Source: Phocaeicola plebeius (GTDB lineage: Bacteria > Bacteroidota > Bacteroidia > Bacteroidales > Bacteroidaceae). Taken from it: a stretch of DNA of 40,572 nucleotides. The notes under the pieces were generated by a model. It was not told the DNA's origin and did no database searches. It saw only the letters and a list, made by a program, of their open reading frames with translations. Both the position numbers and the translations under genes were made by a program. Of this stretch, positions 14,813 to 23,513 are shown piece by piece (the first letter of the stretch is position 1; each line of letters opens with the position of its first letter). The stretch covers positions 1-40,572 of the forward strand of contig SFDG01000011.1 of the NCBI GenBank assembly GCA_004558305.1, written 5' to 3'.

Positions 14813-16939
14813 ATGATACCGGGACAGAAAAACATCATGCTGCGCTACACGTTCCTCGTGCTGATTTTCGCGCTGCTGGCCATCGCCATCATCGTGAAAG
14901 CAGCCGTCATCATGTTCGGCGAACGGCAGTACTGGAAGGAGGTGGCCGACCGCTTCGTGAAGGAGAACGTGACGGTACACCCTACGCGCGGCAACATCAT
15001 CTCCTCCGACGGGAAACTGATGGCCAGCAGCCTGCCGGAGTACAAAATCTACATGGACTTCCTGGCCGGCGGCGAGGAGAAAGACACGATGCTGATGAAT
15101 CACCTCACGGAAATCTGCGAGGGACTGCATGCCATCTTTCCGGACAAAAGCGCAAAGGAGTTCCGCAGCCATCTGCTGGCCGGACGGAAGAAGCAAAGCC
15201 GCAACTACCTGATTTACCCCAAGCGCATTTCTTACCTGCAGCAGAAAGAGGTGAAGAAGCTGCCGGTCTTCAACCTGTCCGGCTACAAAGGAGGGTTTCA
15301 CGTTCTGGCCTTCAACCAGCGCAAGAAGCCGTTCGGCTCTTTGGCACGGCGCACGCTGGGGGACATGTTCCCGGACATGACGCAAGGGGCGAAGAACGGA
15401 CTGGAGCTGACCTACGACTCCATCCTGCGGGGACAGGACGGCATCATCCACCGCCAGAAGGTGATGAACAAGTTCCTGAGCATCGTGGACAAGCCGGCCG
15501 TCGACGGCTGTGACATCATCACGACCATCGATGTGGACATCCAGGACATTGCCGAGAAGGCCCTGACCGACCAGCTGAAGAACCTCGGTGCCGTGGACGG
15601 AGTGGCGGTGGTGATGGAAGTGGCCACCGGCGAAGTGAAGGCCAACGTGAACATGCAGCGCGCAGGCGACGGCAACTACTACGAGATGCGGAACGCCTCG
15701 GTGAGCAACCTCATGGAACCGGGATCGACCTTCAAGACGGCCTCCATCATGGTGGCCCTGGAAGACGGCTACATCACGCCCGACTATGAAGTGGACACCA
15801 AAAGCGGTATCGTGAACATGCACGGCAGTCCCATGAAGGATTGGAACTGGCACCACGGTGGGTACGGAAAAATCGATGTGACCCGCATCATGGAGGTATC
15901 GTCGAATGTCGGTGTGTCTACCATCATCGACAAGTTCTACGGCAAGGACCCGCAGAAGTTCGTGGACGGCCTGCGGCGCATGAGCATCGACACGCCGCTG
16001 CACCTGGGCTTCGTGGGAGAAGCCAGTCCGCGCATCCGCGGCCCGAAGGAGCGCAGCTATTTCCCGGCCACTTCCCTGCCCTGGATGAGCATCGGCTACG
16101 AGACACAGATACCGCCCATCTATATCCTGAACTTCTACAATGCCATCGCCAACAACGGGGTCATGGTGAAGCCGAAGTTCGTGAAGACCATTGCCAAGGA
16201 CGGCGAGATACTGGAGGAAATCCCCACCGAGGTGGTGAACCCGAAAATCTGTTCGGACTCTACCCTGCACATGATACAGGGCATTCTGCGGAAAGTGGTG
16301 TCGCAAGGACTTGCCAAGCCCGCCGGAAGCAAGCAGTTCAGCGTATCGGGCAAGACGGGTACTGCACAGATTTCGCAAGGGGCTGCCGGCTACAAGTCGG
16401 GAGGCGTGAGCTACTTGGTGAGCTTCTGCGGCTACTTCCCTTCGGAACACCCGAAGTATAGCTGCATCGTGCAGATCCACATTCCCCACGGACCGGCTTC
16501 GGGCGGTCTGCAGGCGGGCAGCGTATTCAGCAAGATTGCCGAACGGGTCTATGCCAAGCACCTGTTCCTCAATTTGTCCCATGCCAAGGATTCAACCTCG
16601 GTACTGATTCCCGACATCAAGAACGGCGATATGGGAGAAGCCGCCTACGTGCTGCGTGCCCTGAAGGTCAACAGTAACAGCCAGACAGTGCCTTCCGTCA
16701 ACTATCCGGTATGGGGGACGGCCACCCGCTCGGACACGTCTGCCGAGCTGAAGATGCGGAAGCCCGCCGACAAGAAGGTGCCGAGCGTCATCGGTATGGG
16801 TGCCAAAGATGCCGTCTACCTGCTGGAAAGCCTGGGACTGCGGGTGCGCCTCCACGGAGTGGGACAGGTGAAGTCGCAGAGCATCTCCTCGGGAGCCGCC
16901 CTTCACAAGGGACAAACTATTTTATTGACACTTAATTGA
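14813..16939 (+). CDS. ftsI: Penicillin-binding protein, division transpeptidase (PBP3-like) with PASTA domain
   Basis: 708 residues from 14813 (711 from 14804). A single N-terminal membrane anchor (TFLVLIFALLAIAIIVKA) is followed by the dimerisation/pedestal domain and the transpeptidase. Active-site motifs are all present: S-T-F-K (Ser about 305), S-S-N (about 363-365) and K-T-G-T (about 514). The last 60 residues (KVPSVIGMGAKDAVYLLESL) form one PASTA repeat, common in Bacteroidetes FtsI (sometimes called FtsI/Spo5D-like). It cross-links septal peptidoglycan together with FtsW. It is followed by murE after 6 nt. Confidence 0.96.
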   Translation: MIPGQKNIMLRYTFLVLIFALLAIAIIVKAAVIMFGERQYWKEVADRFVKENVTVHPTRGNIISSDGKLMASSLPEYKIYMDFLAGGEEKDTMLMNHLTEICEGLHAIFPDKSAKEFRSHLLAGRKKQSRNYLIYPKRISYLQQKEVKKLPVFNLSGYKGGFHVLAFNQRKKPFGSLARRTLGDMFPDMTQGAKNGLELTYDSILRGQDGIIHRQKVMNKFLSIVDKPAVDGCDIITTIDVDIQDIAEKALTDQLKNLGAVDGVAVVMEVATGEVKANVNMQRAGDGNYYEMRNASVSNLMEPGSTFKTASIMVALEDGYITPDYEVDTKSGIVNMHGSPMKDWNWHHGGYGKIDVTRIMEVSSNVGVSTIIDKFYGKDPQKFVDGLRRMSIDTPLHLGFVGEASPRIRGPKERSYFPATSLPWMSIGYETQIPPIYILNFYNAIANNGVMVKPKFVKTIAKDGEILEEIPTEVVNPKICSDSTLHMIQGILRKVVSQGLAKPAGSKQFSVSGKTGTAQISQGAAGYKSGGVSYLVSFCGYFPSEHPKYSCIVQIHIPHGPASGGLQAGSVFSKIAERVYAKHLFLNLSHAKDSTSVLIPDIKNGDMGEAAYVLRALKVNSNSQTVPSVNYPVWGTATRSDTSAELKMRKPADKKVPSVIGMGAKDAVYLLESLGLRVRLHGVGQVKSQSISSGAALHKGQTILLTLN

Positions 16940-16945
16940 TGAAGT

Positions 16946-18406
16946 ATGATGACAATAGCAGAAATTCTGAAAGCGATTCGTGTAGAAAACATCGTCGGAA
17001 CGACAGACCGGGAGCTGAAAGGCATCCACATGGATTCTCGTCTGATACGTGAAGGCTACCTGTTCGTGGCCGTCAAGGGAACACAAGCCGACGGCCATGC
17101 CTACATCGGCAAGGCCATTGAAAATGGTGCCACTGCCGTGGTCTGCGAAGACCTGCCGGAAGTGTTGGAGGAAGGAGTCACCTATGTACAGACGGGCGAC
17201 ACGGAAGAGGCTGTGGGCAAGTTGGCTACTGCCTTCTACGGGGACCCGACATCGAAACTGGACTTGGTGGGAGTGACCGGCACCAACGGGAAGACGACTA
17301 TCGCTACCTTATTATATAATATGTTCCGCCAGTTCGGCTATAAGGTCGGACTGATCTCCACTGTGTGTAACTACATTGACGGGGAAGCGATTCCGACAGA
17401 CCATACGACACCCGACCCCATCACCCTGAACCAGCTGCTGGGACGGATGGCAGACGAAGGATGCAAGTATGCCTTCATGGAAGTCAGTTCCCACGCGGTC
17501 GCCCAGAAACGAATTGGCGGACTGCGGTTTGCCGGAGGTATCTTCACCAACCTGACCCGCGACCACCTGGATTACCACAAGACGGTGGAGAATTACCTGA
17601 AGGCCAAGAAGGCGTTCTTCGACGGACTGCCAAAAGATGCCTTTGCCCTGACCAATGCCGACGACAAGAACGGCCCCGTAATGGTGCAGAACACACGTGC
17701 CAAGGTGGCCAGCTACTCCCTGCGCACCCTGTGCGAGTTCAAGGGGAAGGTGCTGGAAGACGGTTTCGAAGGGATGCTGATGGACATCAACAACAAGGAA
17801 GTGAACGTGCAGTTCATCGGTCGCTTCAATGCCTCCAACCTGCTGGCAGTCTATGGAGCAGCCTGTCTGTTGGGTAAGCGGCCCGACGATGTATTGCTGA
17901 TACTGAGCACTCTCCGCCCGGTCAACGGACGGTTCGACGCTCTCCGCTCGCCGAAAGGATATACCGCCATCGTGGATTATGCCCATACCCCCGATGCACT
18001 GGTGAACGTGTTGGGCACCATCCAGGAGGTGTTGCGCGGACAGGGCCGTATCATCACCGTGGTGGGGGCAGGCGGCAACCGCGACAAGGGCAAGCGTCCC
18101 ATCATGGCACAGGAGTCGGCCCGTCTGAGCGACAAGGTCATCATCACCTCCGACAATCCGCGCTTCGAGGAACCGCAGGACATCATCAACGACATGTTGG
18201 CCGGACTGGGCAAGGAGGAGCTGCGGAAGACCCTCTCCATCGTCGACCGCCGCGAAGCCATCCGCACGGCCTGTATGATGGCCGAAGCCGGTGATGTGAT
18301 TCTCGTGGCCGGAAAAGGGCATGAGGACTATCAGGACGTAAAGGGCGTGAAGCACCATTTCGACGACAAGGAAGTGATTAGAGAACAATTTGAAAACGAA
18401 AAATAA
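16946..18406 (+). CDS. murE: UDP-MurNAc-tripeptide synthetase (meso-DAP adding)
   Basis: 486 residues. Mur ligase ATP site GVTGTNGKTTIATLLYNMF (about 110-128), central domain with MEVSSHAVAQKRIGGLRFAG, and C-terminal domain with VDYAHTPDALVNVL. The motif SDNPRFEEP (about 408-416) is the D-N-P-R signature of ligases that add meso-diaminopimelate rather than lysine, matching the A1-gamma peptidoglycan of Bacteroidales. It adds the third residue of the stem peptide in the cytoplasm. murF, which adds D-Ala-D-Ala and sits next in many other phyla, is missing from the cluster. Confidence 0.97.
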   Translation: MMTIAEILKAIRVENIVGTTDRELKGIHMDSRLIREGYLFVAVKGTQADGHAYIGKAIENGATAVVCEDLPEVLEEGVTYVQTGDTEEAVGKLATAFYGDPTSKLDLVGVTGTNGKTTIATLLYNMFRQFGYKVGLISTVCNYIDGEAIPTDHTTPDPITLNQLLGRMADEGCKYAFMEVSSHAVAQKRIGGLRFAGGIFTNLTRDHLDYHKTVENYLKAKKAFFDGLPKDAFALTNADDKNGPVMVQNTRAKVASYSLRTLCEFKGKVLEDGFEGMLMDINNKEVNVQFIGRFNASNLLAVYGAACLLGKRPDDVLLILSTLRPVNGRFDALRSPKGYTAIVDYAHTPDALVNVLGTIQEVLRGQGRIITVVGAGGNRDKGKRPIMAQESARLSDKVIITSDNPRFEEPQDIINDMLAGLGKEELRKTLSIVDRREAIRTACMMAEAGDVILVAGKGHEDYQDVKGVKHHFDDKEVIREQFENEK

Positions 18407-18417
18407 GCCAGACTGAC

Positions 18418-19686
18418 ATGTTGTATTATTTGTTCAGATACCTGGAGGGAATGGATTTCCCCGGAGCGCGGATGTTCGGTTACGTATCGTTCCGCTCGCT
18501 CATGGCCGTCATTCTCTCCCTGCTGATTTCCGCTATCTTCGGCGAATTCTTCATCCGCCTGCTCAAGCGCAAGCAAATCACCGAAACCCAACGGGATGCC
18601 TCCATCGACCCTTTCAATGTCAACAAGGTGGGGGTACCGACCATGGGCGGTGTCATCATCATCGTGGCCGTGCTCATCCCCTGCCTGCTGCTGGGGAAAC
18701 TGGAGAACATCTACATGATCCTGATGCTCATCACGACCGTATGGTTGGGCACGCTGGGCTTCCTCGATGACTATATCAAAGTGTTCCGAAAGGACAAGGA
18801 GGGTCTGCACGGCAAGTTCAAGATCATCGGACAGGTGGGTCTGGGACTGATTGTGGGCCTCACCCTGTACCTTAGTCCGGATGTCGTGATCCGCGAGAAC
18901 GTGGAAATCCAGAAGGACGGACGGGTGGTAGAGGTAATCCACAAGGTACAAGACCAGAAATCCACCAAGACGACCATCCCCTTCTTCAAGAACAACAACC
19001 TGGACTATGCCGACTTCGTGGGCTTCCTGGGCGACCATGCCAAAGAAGCCGGATGGATCGTGTTCGTGCTGGTGACCATTTTCGTGGTGACAGCCGTATC
19101 GAACGGAGCCAACCTGAACGACGGCATGGACGGCATGGCGGCGGGAAACTCGGCCATCATCGGAGTAACCCTCGGCATACTGGCCTACGTGTCCAGTCAC
19201 ATTGAATATGCCAGCTACCTGAACATCATGTACATTCCCGGCAGTGAGGAACTGGTGATTTTCTGCTGTGCCCTCATCGGCGCCCTCATCGGCTTCCTGT
19301 GGTACAACGCCTTCCCGGCACAAGTGTTCATGGGCGATACCGGCAGCCTGACCATCGGCGGCATCATCGCCGTACTGGCCATCATCATCCACAAGGAACT
19401 GCTGATTCCCATCCTCTGCGGCGTATTCCTCATCGAGAACCTGTCGGTCATCCTGCAGGTAAAGTATTTCCAGCGCGGGAAAAAGCGGGGCGTGAAGCAG
19501 CGCATCTTCAAGCGCACGCCCATCCACGATCATTTCCGCACCACGATGGCCCAGCTGGACCCGCAATGCAGCTACCTCATCACCAGTCCGGCCAGCGTGT
19601 TCCACGAATCGAAGATTACCGTCCGTTTCTGGATTGTGACCATCGTGCTGGCAGCCATCACCATCATTACGTTAAAGATAAGATAA
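18418..19686 (+). CDS. mraY: Phospho-N-acetylmuramoyl-pentapeptide transferase
   Basis: 422 residues, longer than the roughly 360 of E. coli because of an inserted soluble loop (about 155-200, IRENVEIQKDGRVVEVIHKV) typical of Bacteroidetes. Ten hydrophobic helices. Catalytic aspartates lie in LGFLDDYIKVFRKD and NGANLNDGMDGMAAG; MGDTGSL and RTPIHDHF (the HHHF-type motif) are also present. It transfers phospho-MurNAc-pentapeptide to undecaprenyl phosphate to make lipid I at the inner membrane. 11 nt after murE and 19 nt before murD. Confidence 0.97.
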   Translation: MLYYLFRYLEGMDFPGARMFGYVSFRSLMAVILSLLISAIFGEFFIRLLKRKQITETQRDASIDPFNVNKVGVPTMGGVIIIVAVLIPCLLLGKLENIYMILMLITTVWLGTLGFLDDYIKVFRKDKEGLHGKFKIIGQVGLGLIVGLTLYLSPDVVIRENVEIQKDGRVVEVIHKVQDQKSTKTTIPFFKNNNLDYADFVGFLGDHAKEAGWIVFVLVTIFVVTAVSNGANLNDGMDGMAAGNSAIIGVTLGILAYVSSHIEYASYLNIMYIPGSEELVIFCCALIGALIGFLWYNAFPAQVFMGDTGSLTIGGIIAVLAIIIHKELLIPILCGVFLIENLSVILQVKYFQRGKKRGVKQRIFKRTPIHDHFRTTMAQLDPQCSYLITSPASVFHESKITVRFWIVTIVLAAITIITLKIR

Positions 19687-19705
19687 TACTTAAAGATAGA
19701 AGACC

Positions 19706-21037
19706 ATGGCAAGAATTGTCATTTTAGGAGCCGGAGAAAGCGGCGCGGGAGCAGCCGTACTGGCACAGAAGAAAGGCTTCGATACGTTTGTATCGGACAT
19801 GTCGTCCATCAAGGACAACTACAAGCAACTGCTGAACGAGAAAGGCATCCGATGGGAAGAAGGACGCCACACCGAAGAACTGATTCTGAACGCGGACGAG
19901 GTCATCAAGAGTCCGGGTATCCCCAACGATGCCCCCATGATTCAGAAGGTGAAAGACAAAGGCATACCGGTCATCTCGGAAATCGAGTTTGCCGGACGCT
20001 ATACCAATGCCAAGATGATCTGCATTACGGGCAGCAACGGGAAGACCACGACTACCTCTCTGATTTACCATATCTTCAAGAAGGCGGGGTTCAACGTGGG
20101 ACTGGCCGGCAATATCGGACAGAGCCTGGCCTACCAGGTGGCCGAATATAACTACGACTATTATGTCATCGAACTGAGCAGTTTCCAGCTGGACAACATG
20201 TACAAGTTCCATGCCAACATCGCCGTACTGATGAACATCACCCCCGACCATCTGGACCGCTACGACTTCCAGATGCAGAACTACGTGGATGCCAAGTTCC
20301 GGATCATCCAGAACCAGACCGACGAGGATGCCTTCATCTTCTGGAACGACGACCCCATCATCCAGCGCGAGCTGCACAAGTACGGCATCCACGGTCATTT
20401 CTATCCTTTTGCCGCCAAGAAGGAGGCCGGACTGGCGGCCTTCGTAGAGGAAAACAAGGTGTTCTTCCTGGAGCCTTCGGCCTTCAACATGGAGCAGGAA
20501 GACCTCGCCCTGACCGGTACGCACAACCTGTTCAACTCCATGGCTGCCGGCATCTCGGCCAACATCGCCGGCATCCGGAAAGAGTGCATCCGCGAAGCCT
20601 TGAGCGACTTCAAGGGCGTGGAGCACCGGTTGGAGAAAGTGGCCACTGTCCGCGGCGTGGAATACATCAACGACTCAAAAGCCACGAATGTCAATTCCTG
20701 CTGGTACGCCTTGCAGAGCATGAAGACGAAGACCATCCTTATTCTGGGCGGCAAGGACAAGGGCAACGACTACAACGAAATAGCCGACCTGGTCCGCGAG
20801 AAATGCTGCGGTCTCATCTTCATGGGACTGCACAACGAGAAGCTCCATGCGTTCTTCGACGGCTTCGGGCTGCCGGTACGCGACGTACAAAGCATGAAAG
20901 ACTGCGTAGACGCTGCCTACGAAATGGCGCAAAAGGGAGAGACTGTCCTGTTGAGTCCCTGCTGTGCCAGCTTCGACCTTTTCAAGAGCTACGAAGACCG
21001 TGGCGACCAGTTCAAAGAGTGTGTAAGAAACCTGTAA
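19706..21037 (+). CDS. murD: UDP-MurNAc-L-alanine:D-glutamate ligase
   Basis: 443 residues. The N-terminal Rossmann segment (VILGAGESGAGAAVLAQKKG) binds UDP-MurNAc-Ala. CITGSNGKTTTTSLIYHIFK is the ATP loop, with ELSSFQLDNM and NITPDHLDRYD in the central domain. NDSKATNVNSCWYAL and ILGGKDKGNDYNEI are MurD-specific C-terminal motifs. It adds D-Glu, the second residue of the stem peptide. Same operon, 13 nt before ftsW. Confidence 0.97.
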   Translation: MARIVILGAGESGAGAAVLAQKKGFDTFVSDMSSIKDNYKQLLNEKGIRWEEGRHTEELILNADEVIKSPGIPNDAPMIQKVKDKGIPVISEIEFAGRYTNAKMICITGSNGKTTTTSLIYHIFKKAGFNVGLAGNIGQSLAYQVAEYNYDYYVIELSSFQLDNMYKFHANIAVLMNITPDHLDRYDFQMQNYVDAKFRIIQNQTDEDAFIFWNDDPIIQRELHKYGIHGHFYPFAAKKEAGLAAFVEENKVFFLEPSAFNMEQEDLALTGTHNLFNSMAAGISANIAGIRKECIREALSDFKGVEHRLEKVATVRGVEYINDSKATNVNSCWYALQSMKTKTILILGGKDKGNDYNEIADLVREKCCGLIFMGLHNEKLHAFFDGFGLPVRDVQSMKDCVDAAYEMAQKGETVLLSPCCASFDLFKSYEDRGDQFKECVRNL

Positions 21038-21050
21038 AACCTGCAAGCGA

Positions 21051-22319
21051 ATGGATCTGTTCAAGAAATTCTTCAAAGGCGACAAAATCATCTGGATTGT
21101 CTTCCTCCTGCTGTGCCTGATCTCCATCATCGAGGTGTTCAGTGCATCCAGTACACTGACCTACAAGAGCGGTGACCACTGGGGGCCTATCACCAACCAC
21201 CTGAAGCTGTTGCTGGGTGGTTCGTTTGTCGTATGGCTGACCCACCTCCTGCCCTGCAAGGCCTTCAAGTTAGGCATCGTCCTGCTGGGAGTAGGATGGC
21301 TGTTGCTCATCGTCGTATTGGGCATGTCGGCTGTCAACGGAGCCAGCCGGTGGATCAGTGTAGGAGCCTTCCAGTTCCAGCCTTCGGAAATCGCCAAGAT
21401 GGGCAACATTTTCGTGGTGGCCAAGATTCTGTCGCTGCACCAGTCGGAAGAACTCGGTGCAGACAAGAATGCCTTGAAATGGATCCTGCTGCTCACACTC
21501 CCGACCTTCCTACTCATCGGGGTGGAAAACCTGTCTACCGCCGTACTGCTGGCCGGCAGTGTCTACCTGATGATGTTCGTGGGCCGCATACCCATGCGAC
21601 AGATGCTGCTGCTGAGCGGCATCGGCATCGGATGTCTGGTGCTGGCGCTTGCCACCGTGAAACTGGTTCCCGGCTCTACCTGGAACGCCATCGGCCTGCA
21701 CCGTATGGAGACCTGGCAGAACCGTATGGGCACTCACTTCGACACGGCGGTCATTCCGCCCGAGAAATTCGACACGAACAAGGACGGACAGATAGCCCAT
21801 GCCAACATTGCCATTGCCACCAGTAACATCCTGGGCAAAGGGCCGGGCAACAGTGTGCAGCGCGACTTCCTCTCACAGGCGTTTTCTGACTTCATCTATG
21901 CCATCATCATCGAGGAACTGGGGCTGGTAGGAGGTGCGTTCGTTGCCTTGCTCTACATTATCTTACTGATGCGCATCGGCAAGATTGCCCGAAAGTGCGA
22001 CAAACCATTCTACGCCTTCCTGGTCATGGGCATCGGTATTTTGCTGGTCACGCAGGCCATGTTCAACATGCTGGTGGCCGTAGGCATCATGCCGGTGACG
22101 GGACAGCCGCTGCCCCTCATCAGTAAGGGAGGTACCTCGACGGTCATCAACTGCGCCTACATCGGTATCCTGCTCAGCATCAGCCGTCACGTACAGGAAC
22201 TGCAGGCCCAGGAAGAAGCCCGGCAGGCCCTGCTGCCAGTAGCGGAAACTGTTGCCGAATCGCCGTCGGAAACGGCTGCCGAACCCGCTTTTGACGGAGA
22301 AGAGCAGGAAAAGAAATGA
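21051..22319 (+). CDS. ftsW: SEDS-family septal peptidoglycan glycosyltransferase
   Basis: 422 residues with about ten membrane helices. Diagnostic SEDS motifs: VNGASRWISVGAFQFQPSEI (about 91-110), LGKGPGNSVQRDFLSQAFSD and PLISKGGTSTVINCAYIGIL. The catalytic-type Asp follows in FLSQAFSDFIYAIIIEE. The last 35 residues are a charged, Glu/Ala-rich cytoplasmic tail. FtsW polymerises lipid II glycan strands at the septum with FtsI. It is followed by a 63-bp gap with a promoter-like box before murG, the longest internal gap among the genes from rsmH to ftsQ. Confidence 0.97.
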   Translation: MDLFKKFFKGDKIIWIVFLLLCLISIIEVFSASSTLTYKSGDHWGPITNHLKLLLGGSFVVWLTHLLPCKAFKLGIVLLGVGWLLLIVVLGMSAVNGASRWISVGAFQFQPSEIAKMGNIFVVAKILSLHQSEELGADKNALKWILLLTLPTFLLIGVENLSTAVLLAGSVYLMMFVGRIPMRQMLLLSGIGIGCLVLALATVKLVPGSTWNAIGLHRMETWQNRMGTHFDTAVIPPEKFDTNKDGQIAHANIAIATSNILGKGPGNSVQRDFLSQAFSDFIYAIIIEELGLVGGAFVALLYIILLMRIGKIARKCDKPFYAFLVMGIGILLVTQAMFNMLVAVGIMPVTGQPLPLISKGGTSTVINCAYIGILLSISRHVQELQAQEEARQALLPVAETVAESPSETAAEPAFDGEEQEKK

Positions 22320-22357
22320 AAAAAAGGTAAATAATAGGGATTTTACGGGTTTATTCC

Positions 22358-22365
22358 TACCTTTG
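22358..22365 (+). promoter_or_regulatory. Candidate internal promoter before murG
   Basis: TACCTTTG fits TAnnTTTG exactly, 17 nt before the murG ATG and within the 63-bp ftsW-murG gap. The -33 region is weak (no TTTG at 19-21 nt). It could give murG-ftsZ extra transcription. Confidence 0.5.
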
Positions 22366-22382
22366 CAAAAAACAATCAACAC

Positions 22383-23513
22383 ATGAACAATCAGTTAAGA
22401 ATCATCGTCAGCGGTGGAGGAACCGGAGGCCACATCTTTCCGGCCATTTCCATCGCCAATGCCATAAAAGAACAGCATCCCGATGCCGACATCCTCTTTG
22501 TAGGGGCAGAGGGGCGCATGGAGATGCAGCGCGTACCGGCTGCCGGCTACCGCATCATCGGACTGCCGGTGGCAGGCTTCGACCGCCAGCATCTCTGGAA
22601 GAACGTGGGCGTGCTGGTGAAACTGGTCAAGAGCCAGTGGAAAGCCCGCAAGATTATCCGCGACTTCCGCCCCCATGCAGCCGTGGGAGTAGGAGGATAT
22701 GCCAGCGGACCGACCTTGAAGATGGCGCAGGGCATGGGCATCCCTACCCTGCTGCAGGAACAGAACTCGTATGCCGGTGTCACCAATAAGCTGCTGGCCA
22801 AGAAGGCACGCAAGATCTGCGTGGCCTACGAAGGCATGGAGCGTTTTTTCGCAGCCGACCGGATCATCCTGACCGGCAATCCGGTCCGTCAGGGTCTGAC
22901 CCGTCCGACGCTCCAGCATGACGAGGCCGTACGCAGCTTCGGACTGGACCCGCAGAAGAAGACCATTCTGATTGTGGGTGGCAGTCTGGGGGCCCGCACC
23001 ATCAACAACTGTGTCCTGCAAGGGTTGGAAAAGATCAAGGAATCGGGCGTACAGTTCATCTGGCAGACCGGCAAGTTCTACTTCGAGGAAGCCAAGGCCA
23101 CGGTGGCGGAGGCCGGCAACCTGCCCATGCTGCACACCACCGACTTCATCTCCGACATGTCTGCTGCCTACAGTGCAGCCGACCTGGTCATCAGCCGTGC
23201 AGGCGCCGGTTCCATCTCGGAGTTCTGCCTGCTGCAGAAGCCGGTCATCCTGGTCCCCTCGCCCAACGTGGCCGAAGACCACCAGACCAAGAACGCCTTG
23301 GCACTGGTCGACAAGGAAGCCGCCCTCTACGTGAAGGATGCTGAAGCGGGCGACCGTCTGCTTGACCTGGCCATCGCCACGGTGCAACAGCCCGACACAC
23401 TGAACCGATTAAGTAACCACATCGCCCGACTGGCCTTCAAGGACTCTGCCAATGTCATTGCCCGAGAAGTGTGTCAGCTGGCCGAACAATATGCGAACGA
23501 ACATGGATGTTAA
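22383..23513 (+). CDS. murG: Undecaprenyl-PP-MurNAc-pentapeptide GlcNAc transferase
   Basis: 376 residues, GT28 family. The N-terminal Gly-rich loop SGGGTGGHIFPAISIANAI and the second loop VGVGGYASGPTLKMA bind diphosphate, LLQEQNSYAGVTNKLL is conserved, and the C-terminal domain has VGGSLGARTINN and the UDP-GlcNAc site SRAGAGSISEFCLLQKPVIL followed by NVAEDHQ. It converts lipid I to lipid II on the inner face of the membrane. Its 3' end overlaps the murC start. Confidence 0.97.
   Translation: MNNQLRIIVSGGGTGGHIFPAISIANAIKEQHPDADILFVGAEGRMEMQRVPAAGYRIIGLPVAGFDRQHLWKNVGVLVKLVKSQWKARKIIRDFRPHAAVGVGGYASGPTLKMAQGMGIPTLLQEQNSYAGVTNKLLAKKARKICVAYEGMERFFAADRIILTGNPVRQGLTRPTLQHDEAVRSFGLDPQKKTILIVGGSLGARTINNCVLQGLEKIKESGVQFIWQTGKFYFEEAKATVAEAGNLPMLHTTDFISDMSAAYSAADLVISRAGAGSISEFCLLQKPVILVPSPNVAEDHQTKNALALVDKEAALYVKDAEAGDRLLDLAIATVQQPDTLNRLSNHIARLAFKDSANVIAREVCQLAEQYANEHGC

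Noticed and set aside
14795..16582. 595-codon open frame on the minus strand opposite ftsI
   Set aside because: It mirrors the GC-rich ftsI codons, is full of His/Val runs with no domain, and the sense frame has complete PBP motifs.
18331..19605. 424-codon minus-strand frame opposite mraY
   Set aside because: Shadow of mraY; hydrophilic low-information composition and no recognisable family.
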